64,000 nt of DNA from positions 14,798 to 78,797 of the forward strand of contig JBBATZ010000011.1 of NCBI GenBank assembly GCA_040398425.1, given 5' to 3'. The position numbers and the translations under genes are program-made. The notes beneath the pieces are model-generated. The model saw nothing but the letters and a program-made list of their open reading frames with translations. It made no database searches and was not told the DNA's origin. The stretch's first letter is position 1. Every line of letters begins with the position of its first letter. This stretch comes from UBA7672 sp040398425. Its GTDB lineage: Bacteria > Pseudomonadota > Alphaproteobacteria > Caulobacterales > Hyphomonadaceae. Of the stretch, positions 26,346-36,003 are shown one piece after another.

Positions 26346-27058
26346 GTGACTTCACGAATATCCGGGCGCTGACGTTCGATGTGTTCGGTACGGTGGTGGA
26401 CTGGCGCAGCGGCATTGCGCGCGAGGCGGAGGCCATGCTGGAGCCGAAGGGGCATGCGCTCGACTGGGGCGCGTTCGCCAACACGTGGCGCGGGCCAATC
26501 CTGCAGGCGATGGCGCCGGTGCGATCTGGCGCGCGGGGCTATGTCACGATGGACGCCCTGCATCGGGAAACGCTGGATGCCGCACTGGCTGAGTTTGGAA
26601 TCGCGGATCTCGACGAGACGGAGAAGCACCGGCTTGCCATGGGCTGGCGGCGACTCGATCCGTGGCCGGATTCGATCGAGGGGATGAGCCTGCTGAAGGC
26701 GAAACACGCCGTCGTGGCGCTGTCGAACGGCAACATCGCGCTGGTGCTGGCGATGGCGAAGCGGGCGGGTATTCCGTGGGACACGATACTCGGCGCCGAT
26801 CTGGTTGGGACGTACAAGCCGGATGCGGCGATCTATGACAGCGCCTCGCGCCTTCTCGATATCGCGCCAAGCCAGGTGATGATGGTGGCCTGCCATCCCG
26901 GCGATCTTGACGCCGCCAAGTCGCGCGGACTGATGACGGCTTATGTGCACCGACCGCTGGAGTGGGGCCCGGGCACGGAGCGCGCTCGGCCGGCGGCGGG
27001 GACGTATGATCTGATCTGCAACAGCTTTACGGAGCTGGTGGAGGTGTTGGGTGTGTGA
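26342..27058 (+). CDS. Haloacid dehalogenase, type II (L-2-haloacid dehalogenase-like)
   Basis: A 238-residue HAD-superfamily enzyme. The nucleophile motif TFDVFGTVVDWRSGI opens the protein, motif II LSNGN is near 122, KPDAAIYD near 158 and the acidic motif MVACHPGDLDAAKSRG near 180. The FDVFGT-x2-DWR N-terminus is characteristic of type II (L-2-haloacid) dehalogenases, which hydrolyse a carbon-halogen bond through an aspartyl ester. True substrates of many members are unknown. The start is the ATG at 26342 within the overlap with the previous gene. Confidence 0.88.
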   Translation: MSDFTNIRALTFDVFGTVVDWRSGIAREAEAMLEPKGHALDWGAFANTWRGPILQAMAPVRSGARGYVTMDALHRETLDAALAEFGIADLDETEKHRLAMGWRRLDPWPDSIEGMSLLKAKHAVVALSNGNIALVLAMAKRAGIPWDTILGADLVGTYKPDAAIYDSASRLLDIAPSQVMMVACHPGDLDAAKSRGLMTAYVHRPLEWGPGTERARPAAGTYDLICNSFTELVEVLGV

Positions 27059-27061
27059 ACG

Positions 27062-27091
27062 CAAAAAGGCCCGGCGGTGAGGCCAGGCCTT
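27062..27091 (-). terminator. Bidirectional rho-independent terminator
   Basis: Stem AAGGCC-T-GGC / GCC-G-GGCCTT with a 6-base loop, followed on the minus strand by extra T residues. It lies between the dehalogenase stop (27058) and the PEPCK stop (27187), so it can end both converging transcripts. Confidence 0.75.
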
Positions 27092-27129
27092 CTGTATTCC
27101 TGATCTGGCATCCGGTTGCTGCGCAACCA

Positions 27130-27187
27130 GCCCCCTCCGTCGGCTTCGCCGCCACTTCCTCAGGCTTTGCCGGTGGAGGACTTCCCC
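27130..27187. repeat. Palindromic dispersed repeat, copy 2
   Basis: Same framework as 474-538: CCCCCTCCG, a hairpin (CGGC-TTC-GCCG), CCACTTCCTC, a second small hairpin, then TGGAGGA. It abuts the PEPCK stop codon. Confidence 0.55.
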
Positions 27188-29046
27188 TAACCCAGGCGTT
27201 GCGTGAGCGACTTGTGTTGATCCCACAGCGCGGCAGGCAGACGGTCGCCGAACTTTTCGAAGAACTCGGGGATCTTCGAGGCTTCGTCGCGCCAGATCTC
27301 GTGGTCGACGCCGAGGAGCGTGTCCATCTGTTCGTCGGTGAGGCCGAGGCCCGATATGTCGAGCGAGGACTTCGCGGGCACGCGACCGATGGCGGTGTCG
27401 TTGGCGGCGGCCTTGCCTTCGAGACGCTCGACAATCCATTTGAGGACGCGGCTGTTCTCGCCAAAGCCCGGCCAGATGAACTTGCCGTTCTTGTCTTTGC
27501 GGAACCAGTTCACGAAGTAGATTTTCGGCAGCCTGGCGCCGGACTTCTGGCCGATCTTCAGCCAGTGCGCGAAGTAGTCGGCCATGTTGTAGCCGGTGAA
27601 GGGCAGCATCGCGAACGGGTCACGGCGGAGTTCGCCGACCTTGTTCTCGGCGGCGGCGGTGCCTTCGGAGGCGACCGTCGAGCCCATGAACACGCCGTGC
27701 TCCCAGTCGAAGGCTTCGGTGACGAGCGGAACAGCGGAGGCGCGACGACCGCCAAAAAGTATGGCGGAGATCGGCACGCCTGCTGGGTTCTCCCACTCGG
27801 GCGCTATCACCGGGCACTGGCCGGCGGGGCATGCGAAGCGCGCGTTCGGGTGAGCGGCAGGTTCGCCCATGGCGGGCGACCAGGCACGGCCGCGCCAGTC
27901 GGTGAGGCCTTCGGGCGGCTCCTTGGTCATGCCTTCCCACCAGACGTCGCCATCTGCGGTCAGCGCGACGTTGGTGAAAACGGTGTTGCGGGCGCAGGAT
28001 TCCAGCGCGTTGCGGTTGGTGGCGGCGGAGGTGCCGGGAGCGACGCCGAAGAAGCCGGCTTCCGGGTTGATGGCGTAGAGCTGGCCATCGTCGCCGAAGC
28101 GCATCCAGCAGATGTCGTCGCCGATGGTTTCGGCTTTCCAGCCTTTCAGCGTCGGCTCGAGCATGGCGAGGTTGGTCTTGCCGCAAGCGGACGGGAAGGC
28201 GGCGGCGATGAACTTCTCGACGCCTTCGGGCGAGGTGAGTTTGAGGATGAGCATGTGCTCGGCAAGCCAACCCTCATCGCGGGCCATGACGGAGGCGATG
28301 CGGAGCGCGTAGCACTTCTTGCCGAGGAGGGCGTTGCCGCCATAGCCGGAGCCGTAGGACCAAATCTCGCGGGTCTCGGGATAGTGGACGATGTACTTGT
28401 CTTCGTTGCAGGGCCACGGAACGTCCTTCTGGCCCGCGCTGAGCGGCGCGCCGAGCGTGTGGACCGCCGGGACGAAGAAGCCGTCGTCGCCCATGGCTTC
28501 GAGCGCAGCGCGGCCCATGCGGGTCATGACGCGCATGGAGATGGCGACGTAGCCTGAGTCCGTGATCTCGACGCCGAGTGCGGAAATCGGCGAGCCTACG
28601 GGGCCCATCGAGAACGGCACAACGTACATGGTGCGGCCGCGCATGCAGCCGTCGAAGAGGCCGTTGAGCTTGGCGCGCATCTCGACCGGGTCGGACCAAT
28701 TGTTGAGCGGGCCGGCGTCGATCTGTTTTTCCGAGCAGATGAACGTGCGCGATTCTACGCGGGCGACGTCCTTGGGATCCGACGCGGCGTAGAAGGAGTT
28801 CGGACGCTTGGCCGGGTTGATGCGCTTGAGCGTGCCCAGCGCAATGAGTTCAGCGGTGAGCGTTTCGAACTCGGCGTCAGAGCCATCGCACCAGTGGACG
28901 CGATCCGGCTTGGTCAGCGCGGCGATGTCCTTGACCCAGGCGACCAGCCTGGCGTGGCGCGTCGGGGCTGGCTCGAGACCTGGGATGGCACCGGAGGCAT
29001 GGCTCGCCAAATCCTTCGATTTCAGCGGCGCGACGAAAGTGCTCAT
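27187..29046 (-). CDS. pckG: Phosphoenolpyruvate carboxykinase (GTP)
   Basis: A 619-residue cytosolic enzyme that interconverts oxaloacetate plus GTP with phosphoenolpyruvate, the entry to gluconeogenesis. The GTP-class P-loop FPSACGKTNLAML is near residue 283, the metal/substrate stretch YGGNALLGKKCYALRIAS near 233, and the R-loop region is N-terminal (CDGSDAE). Length and motifs exclude the ATP-dependent PckA class. It fits a cell living on amino and fatty acids. A terminator lies just downstream at 27062-27091. Confidence 0.96.
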   Translation of the reverse strand: MSTFVAPLKSKDLASHASGAIPGLEPAPTRHARLVAWVKDIAALTKPDRVHWCDGSDAEFETLTAELIALGTLKRINPAKRPNSFYAASDPKDVARVESRTFICSEKQIDAGPLNNWSDPVEMRAKLNGLFDGCMRGRTMYVVPFSMGPVGSPISALGVEITDSGYVAISMRVMTRMGRAALEAMGDDGFFVPAVHTLGAPLSAGQKDVPWPCNEDKYIVHYPETREIWSYGSGYGGNALLGKKCYALRIASVMARDEGWLAEHMLILKLTSPEGVEKFIAAAFPSACGKTNLAMLEPTLKGWKAETIGDDICWMRFGDDGQLYAINPEAGFFGVAPGTSAATNRNALESCARNTVFTNVALTADGDVWWEGMTKEPPEGLTDWRGRAWSPAMGEPAAHPNARFACPAGQCPVIAPEWENPAGVPISAILFGGRRASAVPLVTEAFDWEHGVFMGSTVASEGTAAAENKVGELRRDPFAMLPFTGYNMADYFAHWLKIGQKSGARLPKIYFVNWFRKDKNGKFIWPGFGENSRVLKWIVERLEGKAAANDTAIGRVPAKSSLDISGLGLTDEQMDTLLGVDHEIWRDEASKIPEFFEKFGDRLPAALWDQHKSLTQRLG

Positions 29047-29583
29047 GTCAGCGTAATCCCACTCTTGCCAACCCGGAACGGAGGCGGGGTCACACGCCCC
29101 TTGCCGCTCCCCGGAACCAACGCGTCGATGCTCTCTGGCAACGATGCGTTCAACTCACCCATTTCAAACTCAGCTGTTTCCAGCTCTCATGCGAGCACAG
29201 CCTGTGCCAGCGCGGCCCGTTTCGGAAACGGCTGGGGCATGATTCGCCCGACCGTTTAAGCCCGCCAACCTAAAGCGCCAGCCTGAACGTCAGCTAGCCC
29301 AGTTTAACGGAAGGCAAGTTATGCGCGTCGCCTTTGGCATGCCCTGCCGCAAACAGTTCGCAGCCTGCCCAATTACCCAGCCGGGACGCCTTGCGTCGAG
29401 CGAAATCTTGGCGCCGTGCGTCGCCGCGTCGCAGCACAACCCGGGGCTCTGAACGTAGCCCGTACGGCAGCGCACGGGGCGTAAATCGCGCAAAACCGAG
29501 CAGAGCTTCGGGCTGTTCGCCGTGCGCGAGAACCAAGCGGCTTGCTGCACCGCAACAGGCGAACTGCAAATTCCCGCGATGGC
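29047..29583. other. 537-bp region without a convincing gene
   Basis: This gap holds the PEPCK promoter region and then a stretch (about 29290-29570) that is open on both strands. The minus frame (29294-29569) is very basic and starts at a non-ATG codon; the plus frame is 29334-29657. Neither shows a domain I recognise, and neither has a ribosome site. I treat it as non-coding or as remnant DNA. Confidence 0.4.
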
Positions 29584-29745
29584 TCAGAATCCGCAGCCGG
29601 CAGCGGCGCGGATTTCCTGTGAAAGCTGTCGGGATGTCTTGTCGCTGTAGCCAGTAACCAGGATCGGCAGGCCAGCGGCAGCGAGGGTGTTGAACTCGGA
29701 TCCGTCGCCGTCGTCCCAGTATTTGTAGTCGAGGCCTTCGGCGCG

Positions 29746-30555
29746 CTAGCCGTTGGTTCCGAAGATGCTCTCGACCCCGCGCGCAGCGAGGGCTTTCCAG
29801 AGCTCTGGCCGTGGCTCGACATTGCCGGTCCAGGCGATGAGGCGCTCGGGCTTGAGACCGGCGGCGATGAGCGTGTCGAGCTGGTCGGCCGAGTTCATGG
29901 TGGCAGTGATGATCAGGTCGGGCGCGGCCTTTTGCGCTTCGATCGCCTGATCGTCGGTGTAGGTGATGAGGAGGACGTTGTTTTCAGCTTTCGCGGCGCG
30001 GACGGCTGCGATGATCGGCGCGTAGGCGGCGGAGCGTTTCTTGTCGAGCTCGAGCAGGGCGTTGTTCGTCACGGCCCATTCTAGCGCAGCCTGAAGTGTC
30101 GGCGGGTGGAAGTCGGTCTGCTTGCTGCCGGTCTTGAGTTTCAGCGCCTGGATCTCGGCCAGCGAGTGGTCGGCGACGGGTCCCGTGCCGTTGGCGGTGC
30201 GGTCGAGATCGTCGTCGTGCATCAGGACGAGCTGGCCGTCCTTGGTCTCGGCGATGTCTATCTCCATGGCTTGGGCGCCAGCCTTTCGGGTGCGTTCCAG
30301 GGTCTCGATGGCATTCTCGGGAAAGTCGCGCGTCGGGCCGCCGCGATGGGCGACGACGAGGATGCTGCCCGCCTCACGCAGGCAGTCGAAGCGGGCGGGA
30401 AGCGGCGCGCTTGCCGTTGCGGTTGCGGCGGGAAACTCGGCGGGGCCCGAGATCGGGGCTTCCGGGGCGTCGGTCGAGGCGGTCGCGGTGGGATCGCTGG
30501 GCTGGCCGCAAGCGGCGAGGACGAGCATTGCGGCGGTGAAAAGGCTCAGGCGCAT
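29746..30555 (-). CDS. Glycerophosphodiester phosphodiesterase lipoprotein, shortened by an in-frame amber codon
   Basis: A 269-residue exported enzyme. The leader MRLSLFTAAMLVLAACG ends in a lipobox (Cys16). The GDPD domain starts with VVAHRGGPTRDFPENAIE near 100, followed by MEIDIAETKDGQLVLMHDDD near 127 (general acid/base and metal ligands). It would hydrolyse glycerophosphodiesters to glycerol-3-phosphate and an alcohol. The TAG at 29746-29748 stops it, yet the same frame continues 53 codons to a TGA at 29584 with sense expected of the family end (KYWDDGDGSEFNTLAAAGLP). The last strand and helix of the barrel are thus lost, unless TAG is read through. GGGGGA precedes the ATG. Confidence 0.8.
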   Translation of the reverse strand: MRLSLFTAAMLVLAACGQPSDPTATASTDAPEAPISGPAEFPAATATASAPLPARFDCLREAGSILVVAHRGGPTRDFPENAIETLERTRKAGAQAMEIDIAETKDGQLVLMHDDDLDRTANGTGPVADHSLAEIQALKLKTGSKQTDFHPPTLQAALEWAVTNNALLELDKKRSAAYAPIIAAVRAAKAENNVLLITYTDDQAIEAQKAAPDLIITATMNSADQLDTLIAAGLKPERLIAWTGNVEPRPELWKALAARGVESIFGTNG

Positions 30556-30819
30556 ACGTTTTCCCCCAGGATTGGCCCAGGCATTTCCGATAGCGCAGAT
30601 GACGGCGCGGCGGAATGTATCGGCTCCTGATCCCGGCACCATTTTGCGCGGTCGCGGCATCGGGGACTTGCGGGCTACTGGCTGCGACAAACGCTTCCGG
30701 AATGGGGATTACATAGAGCGATGGAGGGGTTGCGGCATCCGAAAGAATTGCCGGGGTAGGTGACGGCGTCTAGGATCGCTGGCAAGAGCGCAGAACAAGC
30801 GCATACGGGAGGTGGCGAC

Positions 30820-32568
30820 ATGTTTGGATTTGGCAAGAACAAGGGCGAGCAGGACAAGGCGGCGACCGTTGCGAAACCTGCCGCCGCAGCGCCCGTAGCG
30901 GCCAAGCCGGTCGCCATCCCGCGCGGCGCGATGACTGGCCTGATGCAGGACTGGAAGCTGACCGTCGACAAGGTGATTGAGCATGCTCACCTGAACCACG
31001 GCGCGCGCGAGATCGTGACCCGGACCGTCGAGGGGCCGATCGTCCGGTCGACCTATTCGGATCTCTATTTCCGCGCGCGCAAGTGCTCGAACGCGCTGCT
31101 GGCTGATGGAGTCCAGAAGGGCGACCGGGTTGCGACCCTGGCCTGGAACACCACCCGCCATATCGAGACCTGGTATGGCACGATGTGCATCGGCGCCGTG
31201 CTGCACACGCTGAACCCGCGCCTGTTCCCCGAGCAGATCGCCTGGATCATCAACCACGCCGAGGACACTCACGTCTTCTATGACATCACGTTCCAGCCGA
31301 TCGTCGAGGCGATCAAGGACAAGGTTCCGAGCGTCAAGCACTGGATCGTGCTGACGGATGCGGCGCACAAGCCGCAGACCGCAATGAACATCCGCACCTA
31401 CGAGGAATACATCGCGCCGCATTCGACCGACGTCGTATGGGGCGACTTCCCGGAAGATACGGCGTGCGGACTCTGCTACACGTCCGGCACGACGGGCGAT
31501 CCCAAGGGCGTGCTCTACTCGCATCGCTCCAACGTGCTACACACCTTGATCGGCATGCAGGCCGACGCCATCGGCATTGGCGCCAAGGACACAGTGTTGC
31601 CGGTCGTGCCGATGTTCCATGCCAATGCGTGGGGCATTGCATTCTCGGCACCTGCGGTCGGATCAAAACTGGTTCTGCCCGGCTCCAAGATGGATGGCGA
31701 GTCCATCTACCAACTGCTGAACGACGAGAGAGTGACGTTCACGGCTGCGGTGCCAACCGTCTGGCTGATGCTGCTGCAGCATCTCGAGGCGGCGAATCTC
31801 AAGCTGCCCCTGCTCAAACGCGTGGTGATCGGCGGCTCAGCTGTGCCAGAGCGCATCCTGAGGGCGTTCGAGGAAAACTACGATGTGGAAGTCGTGCATG
31901 CCTGGGGCATGACCGAGATGAGCCCGCTGGGCTCGCTCGGCTCGATGACCGAAAATGTGATGACACAGGATCGCGACACCATCGTGAAATACAAGCTGAA
32001 GCAGGGTCGCGCGCCGTTCGGCGTCGAGATGAAGACGATCAATGACGAAGGCATGCTGCTGCCGCGCGATGGCAAGACGGCGGGGCGCCTTGTTGTGCGC
32101 GGGCCGGCGGTCGCCAAGGGCTATTTCAAGAATGCCGGCGGTAATATCCTGGACGATGAAGGCTTCTTTGACACGGGCGATGTCGCGAACCTCGACGAGC
32201 ATGGTTACATGCAGATCACCGACCGCGCGAAGGACGTGATCAAGTCGGGCGGCGAGTGGATCTCGTCGATCGACATCGAGAACTTCGCGGTTGGACATCC
32301 GGCTGTGGCAAATGCCGCAGCGATCGGCCTGCCGCATCCGAAGTGGGATGAGCGTCCGCTGCTGATCATCGAGCTGAAACCCGGCGCCAGCGCGACAGGG
32401 GACGAGATTCTCAACTACCTGAACGGCAAGATCGCCAAATGGTGGATGCCGGACGACGTTGTGTTCATTGACAAGATCCCGCTCGGTGCCACCGGCAAGA
32501 TCAACAAGCTGTCGCTGCGCCAGACATTCAAGGATCACAAGCTGCGTTCGATACAGGCGGCCGAATGA
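30820..32568 (+). CDS. Medium/long-chain fatty acid--CoA ligase (AMP-forming)
   Basis: A 582-residue adenylate-forming ligase that activates fatty acids to acyl-CoA through an acyl-AMP. An unusual Ala/Lys/Pro-rich N-terminal tail (about 1-40) precedes the domain. The P-loop YTSGTTGDPKGVLYSHRS is near 220, the gate motif HAWGMTEMSPLGSL near 357, and FFDTGDVANLDEHGYMQITDR near 449. The C-terminal lysine motif GATGKINKLSLR is near 562. The best fit is the AlkK-like branch. GGGAGG supports the ATG at 30820. The next gene overlaps by 4 bases. Confidence 0.93.
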   Translation: MFGFGKNKGEQDKAATVAKPAAAAPVAAKPVAIPRGAMTGLMQDWKLTVDKVIEHAHLNHGAREIVTRTVEGPIVRSTYSDLYFRARKCSNALLADGVQKGDRVATLAWNTTRHIETWYGTMCIGAVLHTLNPRLFPEQIAWIINHAEDTHVFYDITFQPIVEAIKDKVPSVKHWIVLTDAAHKPQTAMNIRTYEEYIAPHSTDVVWGDFPEDTACGLCYTSGTTGDPKGVLYSHRSNVLHTLIGMQADAIGIGAKDTVLPVVPMFHANAWGIAFSAPAVGSKLVLPGSKMDGESIYQLLNDERVTFTAAVPTVWLMLLQHLEAANLKLPLLKRVVIGGSAVPERILRAFEENYDVEVVHAWGMTEMSPLGSLGSMTENVMTQDRDTIVKYKLKQGRAPFGVEMKTINDEGMLLPRDGKTAGRLVVRGPAVAKGYFKNAGGNILDDEGFFDTGDVANLDEHGYMQITDRAKDVIKSGGEWISSIDIENFAVGHPAVANAAAIGLPHPKWDERPLLIIELKPGASATGDEILNYLNGKIAKWWMPDDVVFIDKIPLGATGKINKLSLRQTFKDHKLRSIQAAE

Positions 32569-33386
32569 CGGAAACCGATTTTTCGGGTGAAACTGAACGG
32601 AAGGGCGGCGGCATTCGTGTCGCCGTTCTTTTTGGCGCGTGCGTGCTGTTCTTCGCAAGCGTGGTGATGATGGTCGCGGCGCCTTTCCTGTTTCGGTGGG
32701 GCGTGGTCGATCTCGTCACCGCGATGGGCGTGTTGCAGAAGGCAGCGCTTTGGAGCGCAGTGGGCGCGATCGGGCTGGGTGTCGTCGGTCTGGTGCTGTC
32801 CTTCATCGGCGCCAAGCACAGGGCAGGTATCGTGGCCGTGCTGGTGACAGCGGCGGCGGGGATGGCGGCCGGCGGTCTTTATGGGCGCGCAATGCAGCGC
32901 GATGATCTGCCGCCCATCCACGACGTGCAGACTGACTGGAATCTTCCCGTGGCCTTCACCGAGGCTACGCTTAAGGAACGCGAGAAGGCCAGCGCTGTGA
33001 AAGTGCGCGACGACGCGATGATCGGCGAGGACCATGGCCGCTGGAGCGGGATGTCTTTCGCAGAGGCGCAGGGGAAATTCTTTGCAGATGTGAAGCCGTT
33101 GATGCTGCAGGCGTCGCTACCGGATGTGACGCGCGCCGCAGCGAAGGCGGCGGGGCGGATGGGATGGCAGGTGACGAAGTTCGACCCGGGGTCCGGCGTG
33201 GTCGAGGCGGTGTACCGGTCGGCCTGGTACGAGCTGGCTTATGACATCGCGATCCGTGTGTTTCCGGAGAAGACGGGCGGCTCGCGTGTTGATGTCCGCT
33301 CGACGAGCCGGACCCCCGGTCACGATATGGGCGAGAATGCCGCGCTGGTGAAGCAGCTGCTGGATGAGATCGTGATGGCGCTCTAG
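32565..33386 (+). CDS. DUF1499 membrane protein
   Basis: A 273-residue protein with three N-terminal membrane helices (about 17-40, 55-80, 87-105), then a soluble DUF1499 domain recognisable by LPPIHDVQTDWNLPVAF near 115 and the C-terminal VDVRSTSRTPGHDMGENAA near 243. The family has no known activity. It overlaps the CoA ligase stop by four bases (ATGA), so translation is coupled; a membrane or lipid link is inferred from that context alone. Confidence 0.85.
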   Translation: MTETDFSGETERKGGGIRVAVLFGACVLFFASVVMMVAAPFLFRWGVVDLVTAMGVLQKAALWSAVGAIGLGVVGLVLSFIGAKHRAGIVAVLVTAAAGMAAGGLYGRAMQRDDLPPIHDVQTDWNLPVAFTEATLKEREKASAVKVRDDAMIGEDHGRWSGMSFAEAQGKFFADVKPLMLQASLPDVTRAAAKAAGRMGWQVTKFDPGSGVVEAVYRSAWYELAYDIAIRVFPEKTGGSRVDVRSTSRTPGHDMGENAALVKQLLDEIVMAL

Positions 33387-33416
33387 GCGCGGGGCTGTCA
33401 CGGCGGGGGCAACGAC

Positions 33417-34247
33417 GTGAGCAGCACATCAAAGGTTGTTCTGGTTACGGGCGCTTCGGCGGGGATCGGGGCCGCTATCGCGTGACGTCTTTCGAAAGCT
33501 GGGCACAGCGTCTTTGGCACATCGCGGAAAGCGGACGCGCAGCCGCCGGTGACGAGCGTGCGGATGCTGGCGATGGATGTGCGGAGCGAGGCCTCCGTCG
33601 CGCAGGCGGTGGCGGAGGTGCTGAAGATTGCCGGGCGCATCGATGTGCTGGTGAATAATGCGGGGTTCGGCATCGCGGCTTCGGTCGAGGATACGCGGCC
33701 GGACGATATGCAGCGGCAGATGGACACGAACTTCCTTGGACCGCTGCGGGTGTGCCAGGCGGTGCTTCCAGCGATGCGGGCGCAGGGATCCGGGCGGATC
33801 ATCCAGGTTTCGTCACTCGCTGCGCGCATCGGCATTCCGTTTCGGGGCGCCTACTCGGCGTCCAAATCGGCGCTGGAAGGTATGAGCGAAGCGTTGAGTA
33901 TGGAGGTGAAGCCCTTCGGCATTGATCTCGTGATGGTGCAGCCGGGGGGCACGAAGAGCAATTTCACGGCGTCGCGAGAATGGACGGAAAGCGCCAAGGC
34001 GGGTGGCGTCTATGAGGCGCGGGCAAAGCACGCGATTGCGGTGATGGAGAAGGCCGAGCAGGCGGGGCCACCGGCGGACAAGGTCGCGCGTGTGGTGGAG
34101 CGCGCCGTGAACGCGGCGAAGCCTAAGCTGCGGTATGCGTCGGCCTCGACCATGGAGTCGGTTGCGTTGTTCCTGCAGGGCGTGCTGCAAGGCAGGGTGT
34201 TCGAGGGCGTGATCGATTCAAACTACGCGCTACCGAAAGGCAGGTAG
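33417..34247 (+). pseudogene. Short-chain dehydrogenase/reductase interrupted by an in-frame TGA
   Basis: From the GTG at 33417 the frame reads the SDR start (KVVLVTGASAGIGAAIA, the TGxxxGIG cofactor motif), meets TGA at 33483-33485, and continues without any frameshift as RLSKAGHSVFGTSRKA, NNAGFGIA, the catalytic YSASKSALEGMSEAL and a normal C-terminus. A single CGA-to-TGA change would explain it. Translation restarting near 33549 would lack the cofactor motif and be inactive. The intact gene would be a 276-residue NAD(P) oxidoreductase of classical SDR type. Confidence 0.8.
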
Positions 34248-34269
34248 CGCGCAGGGCTGAAGCGTCGGG

Positions 34270-35871
34270 CTACTTCTTCCGGCACATGTAGCGGGTGCGG
34301 TGGATGTCTTCCGGGTTGTCCTCGTAGCCTGTGATGTTCGGCGAGACGATGTCCTGCGTCACGCGGATTAGGAGCGGGAGAACGGCGGTGTCGTTGAGCA
34401 TGGTCTGCTCGGCCTGGCGCAGGATCTCGCCGCGTTTGGCGACGTCAGTTTCCTTCGCCGATTGGTCAAGCAGGGCGTCGTAGGCCGGATTGGTGTAGGC
34501 GCCGTAGTTCATCGGGCCGGTGCGGGAGTCGAGCAGGTACAGGAAGTTGTAGGCGTCGTTGAAGTCGGCGACCCAGCCCGTGTCCGTGATGAGGAAGTTT
34601 TTGGCCTTCTGAATCTCGTAGAGGGCCTGGGTTTCGACGCGGCGGATTTCCGGCTGAACCCAGGGGGCGATCTCCTTGAAGTTCTGCTGCAGCGCAGGCG
34701 CGATACGCGGGTTATCGCCAGTCGAGCGGTAGAGATATTCGAACGTCAGCGGCTTGCTGGGGCCGTAGCCGGCTTCCTGCAGGAGGGTCGCCGCCTGTTT
34801 CAGGCGCGCGGCGCGCGGCATGTCCTTCCACTCGAATTCCGCCGGCTTGTAGTTGGCGATGGCGGCGGGCACGAAGCTGTAGGCGGGAATCTGGCCGCCG
34901 CGGAGAACGTTCTTGGTGATGTGCTCGCGGTCCATCGAGAGGGCGATGGCCTTGCGGACGCGGGCATCATCGAAGGGGGGCTTCCTGGTGTTGGTGACGA
35001 CGTAAGTGGTGGCCATCATCGGCGAGATGCGCGGCCAGCCGGGCAGGTTCTTCTGCGTGACTTCGAGCTGTCCGGACGGGAACGAGTTGTTCATGTCGAT
35101 CTCGCCAGCCATCGCGCGGCGGACCATCGCGTCATGATCGTTGACGGGCAGGTAGATGACTTCCGAGAAGCACATCTTGTCCGCGCCTTCGAACTTGTCG
35201 TTCCGTACGGAACGGATGAAGTCGTTCTGGCGCATTTCGGTGAGCTTGTAGGGGCCGTTGACGACGATGTTCTCAGGCGATGCCCACTTCGCGCCGAATT
35301 TCTCGAGCGCGTGCTTGGGCAGCGGGAAGGCGGTGTAGTGTTTCAGCACGCCGGGCAGGAACGGCATGGGATATTCAAGTTTGATCTCGAGCGTGTAGTC
35401 GTCGATCGCCTTTACGCCGACATCGGTGACGGGAACTGTGCCCTCCTTCGCAGCGCGGCCGTTCTTGATGCCGTACTGGATCGAGGCGTAGGCGATCTCG
35501 GCTTCCTTGGGATCGAACAGGCGCTGAAAGGCGAACACGAAGTCGCCAGCCGTCAGCGGCACATCATCCGACCAAAGGGTCTTCTTGAGCTTGAACGTCC
35601 AGGTCAGGGCGTCCTCGGACACAACCCAGCTTTCGGCGACGCCAGGCACCGGGATGGATTTCGCGTCCTCTGTGAACAGGCCGATGAACATGTCGCCGAT
35701 GACGTCGTTGGCCCAGGTTCCCTCGACTTTCTGGGGATCGATGGACTTGGGCTGGGAGCCGATGCCACGGGTGAAGCGCTCGCTGCCCGTGCTCGCCGCA
35801 TCCCCTCCGCAGCCCGCCAGCATCAACGCTGCGGCAAGCGCGCCAGCGAACATTGGTAACCTGAGCCGCAT
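34270..35871 (-). CDS. Oligopeptide ABC transporter substrate-binding lipoprotein (OppA-like)
   Basis: A 533-residue family 5 extracellular solute-binding protein. The leader ends in lipobox LMLAGC. The mature protein shows GSQPKSIDPQKVEGTWANDV, then LTWTFKLKKTLWSDDVPLTA near 100 and PFDDARVRKAIALSMDREHI near 315, all typical of OppA/DppA. It binds short peptides in the periplasm for the permeases at 37126-38903. GAGGAA precedes the ATG at 35871. Two unrelated plus-strand genes separate it from the permeases, and no ATPase subunit is in the window. Confidence 0.92.
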   Translation of the reverse strand: MRLRLPMFAGALAAALMLAGCGGDAASTGSERFTRGIGSQPKSIDPQKVEGTWANDVIGDMFIGLFTEDAKSIPVPGVAESWVVSEDALTWTFKLKKTLWSDDVPLTAGDFVFAFQRLFDPKEAEIAYASIQYGIKNGRAAKEGTVPVTDVGVKAIDDYTLEIKLEYPMPFLPGVLKHYTAFPLPKHALEKFGAKWASPENIVVNGPYKLTEMRQNDFIRSVRNDKFEGADKMCFSEVIYLPVNDHDAMVRRAMAGEIDMNNSFPSGQLEVTQKNLPGWPRISPMMATTYVVTNTRKPPFDDARVRKAIALSMDREHITKNVLRGGQIPAYSFVPAAIANYKPAEFEWKDMPRAARLKQAATLLQEAGYGPSKPLTFEYLYRSTGDNPRIAPALQQNFKEIAPWVQPEIRRVETQALYEIQKAKNFLITDTGWVADFNDAYNFLYLLDSRTGPMNYGAYTNPAYDALLDQSAKETDVAKRGEILRQAEQTMLNDTAVLPLLIRVTQDIVSPNITGYEDNPEDIHRTRYMCRKK

Positions 35872-36003
35872 TCCGTATTCCTCTTGCGTGCTGCCTGATG
35901 CGCCGCCGTGCATGCGCGGCGCTTTTCGTGTAAGGAACCTAGCGTTAGTCTGCATTACATTGGAAGGGTTTAGCCTGCCCAATGCCAGAGGAAGGGTGTG
36001 TTC

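Noticed and set aside
27055..28557. 500-codon plus-strand frame
   Set aside because: Antisense of the PEPCK gene.
34462..35859. 465-codon plus-strand frame
   Set aside because: Antisense of the OppA-like lipoprotein gene with low-complexity Gly/Val/Glu composition.
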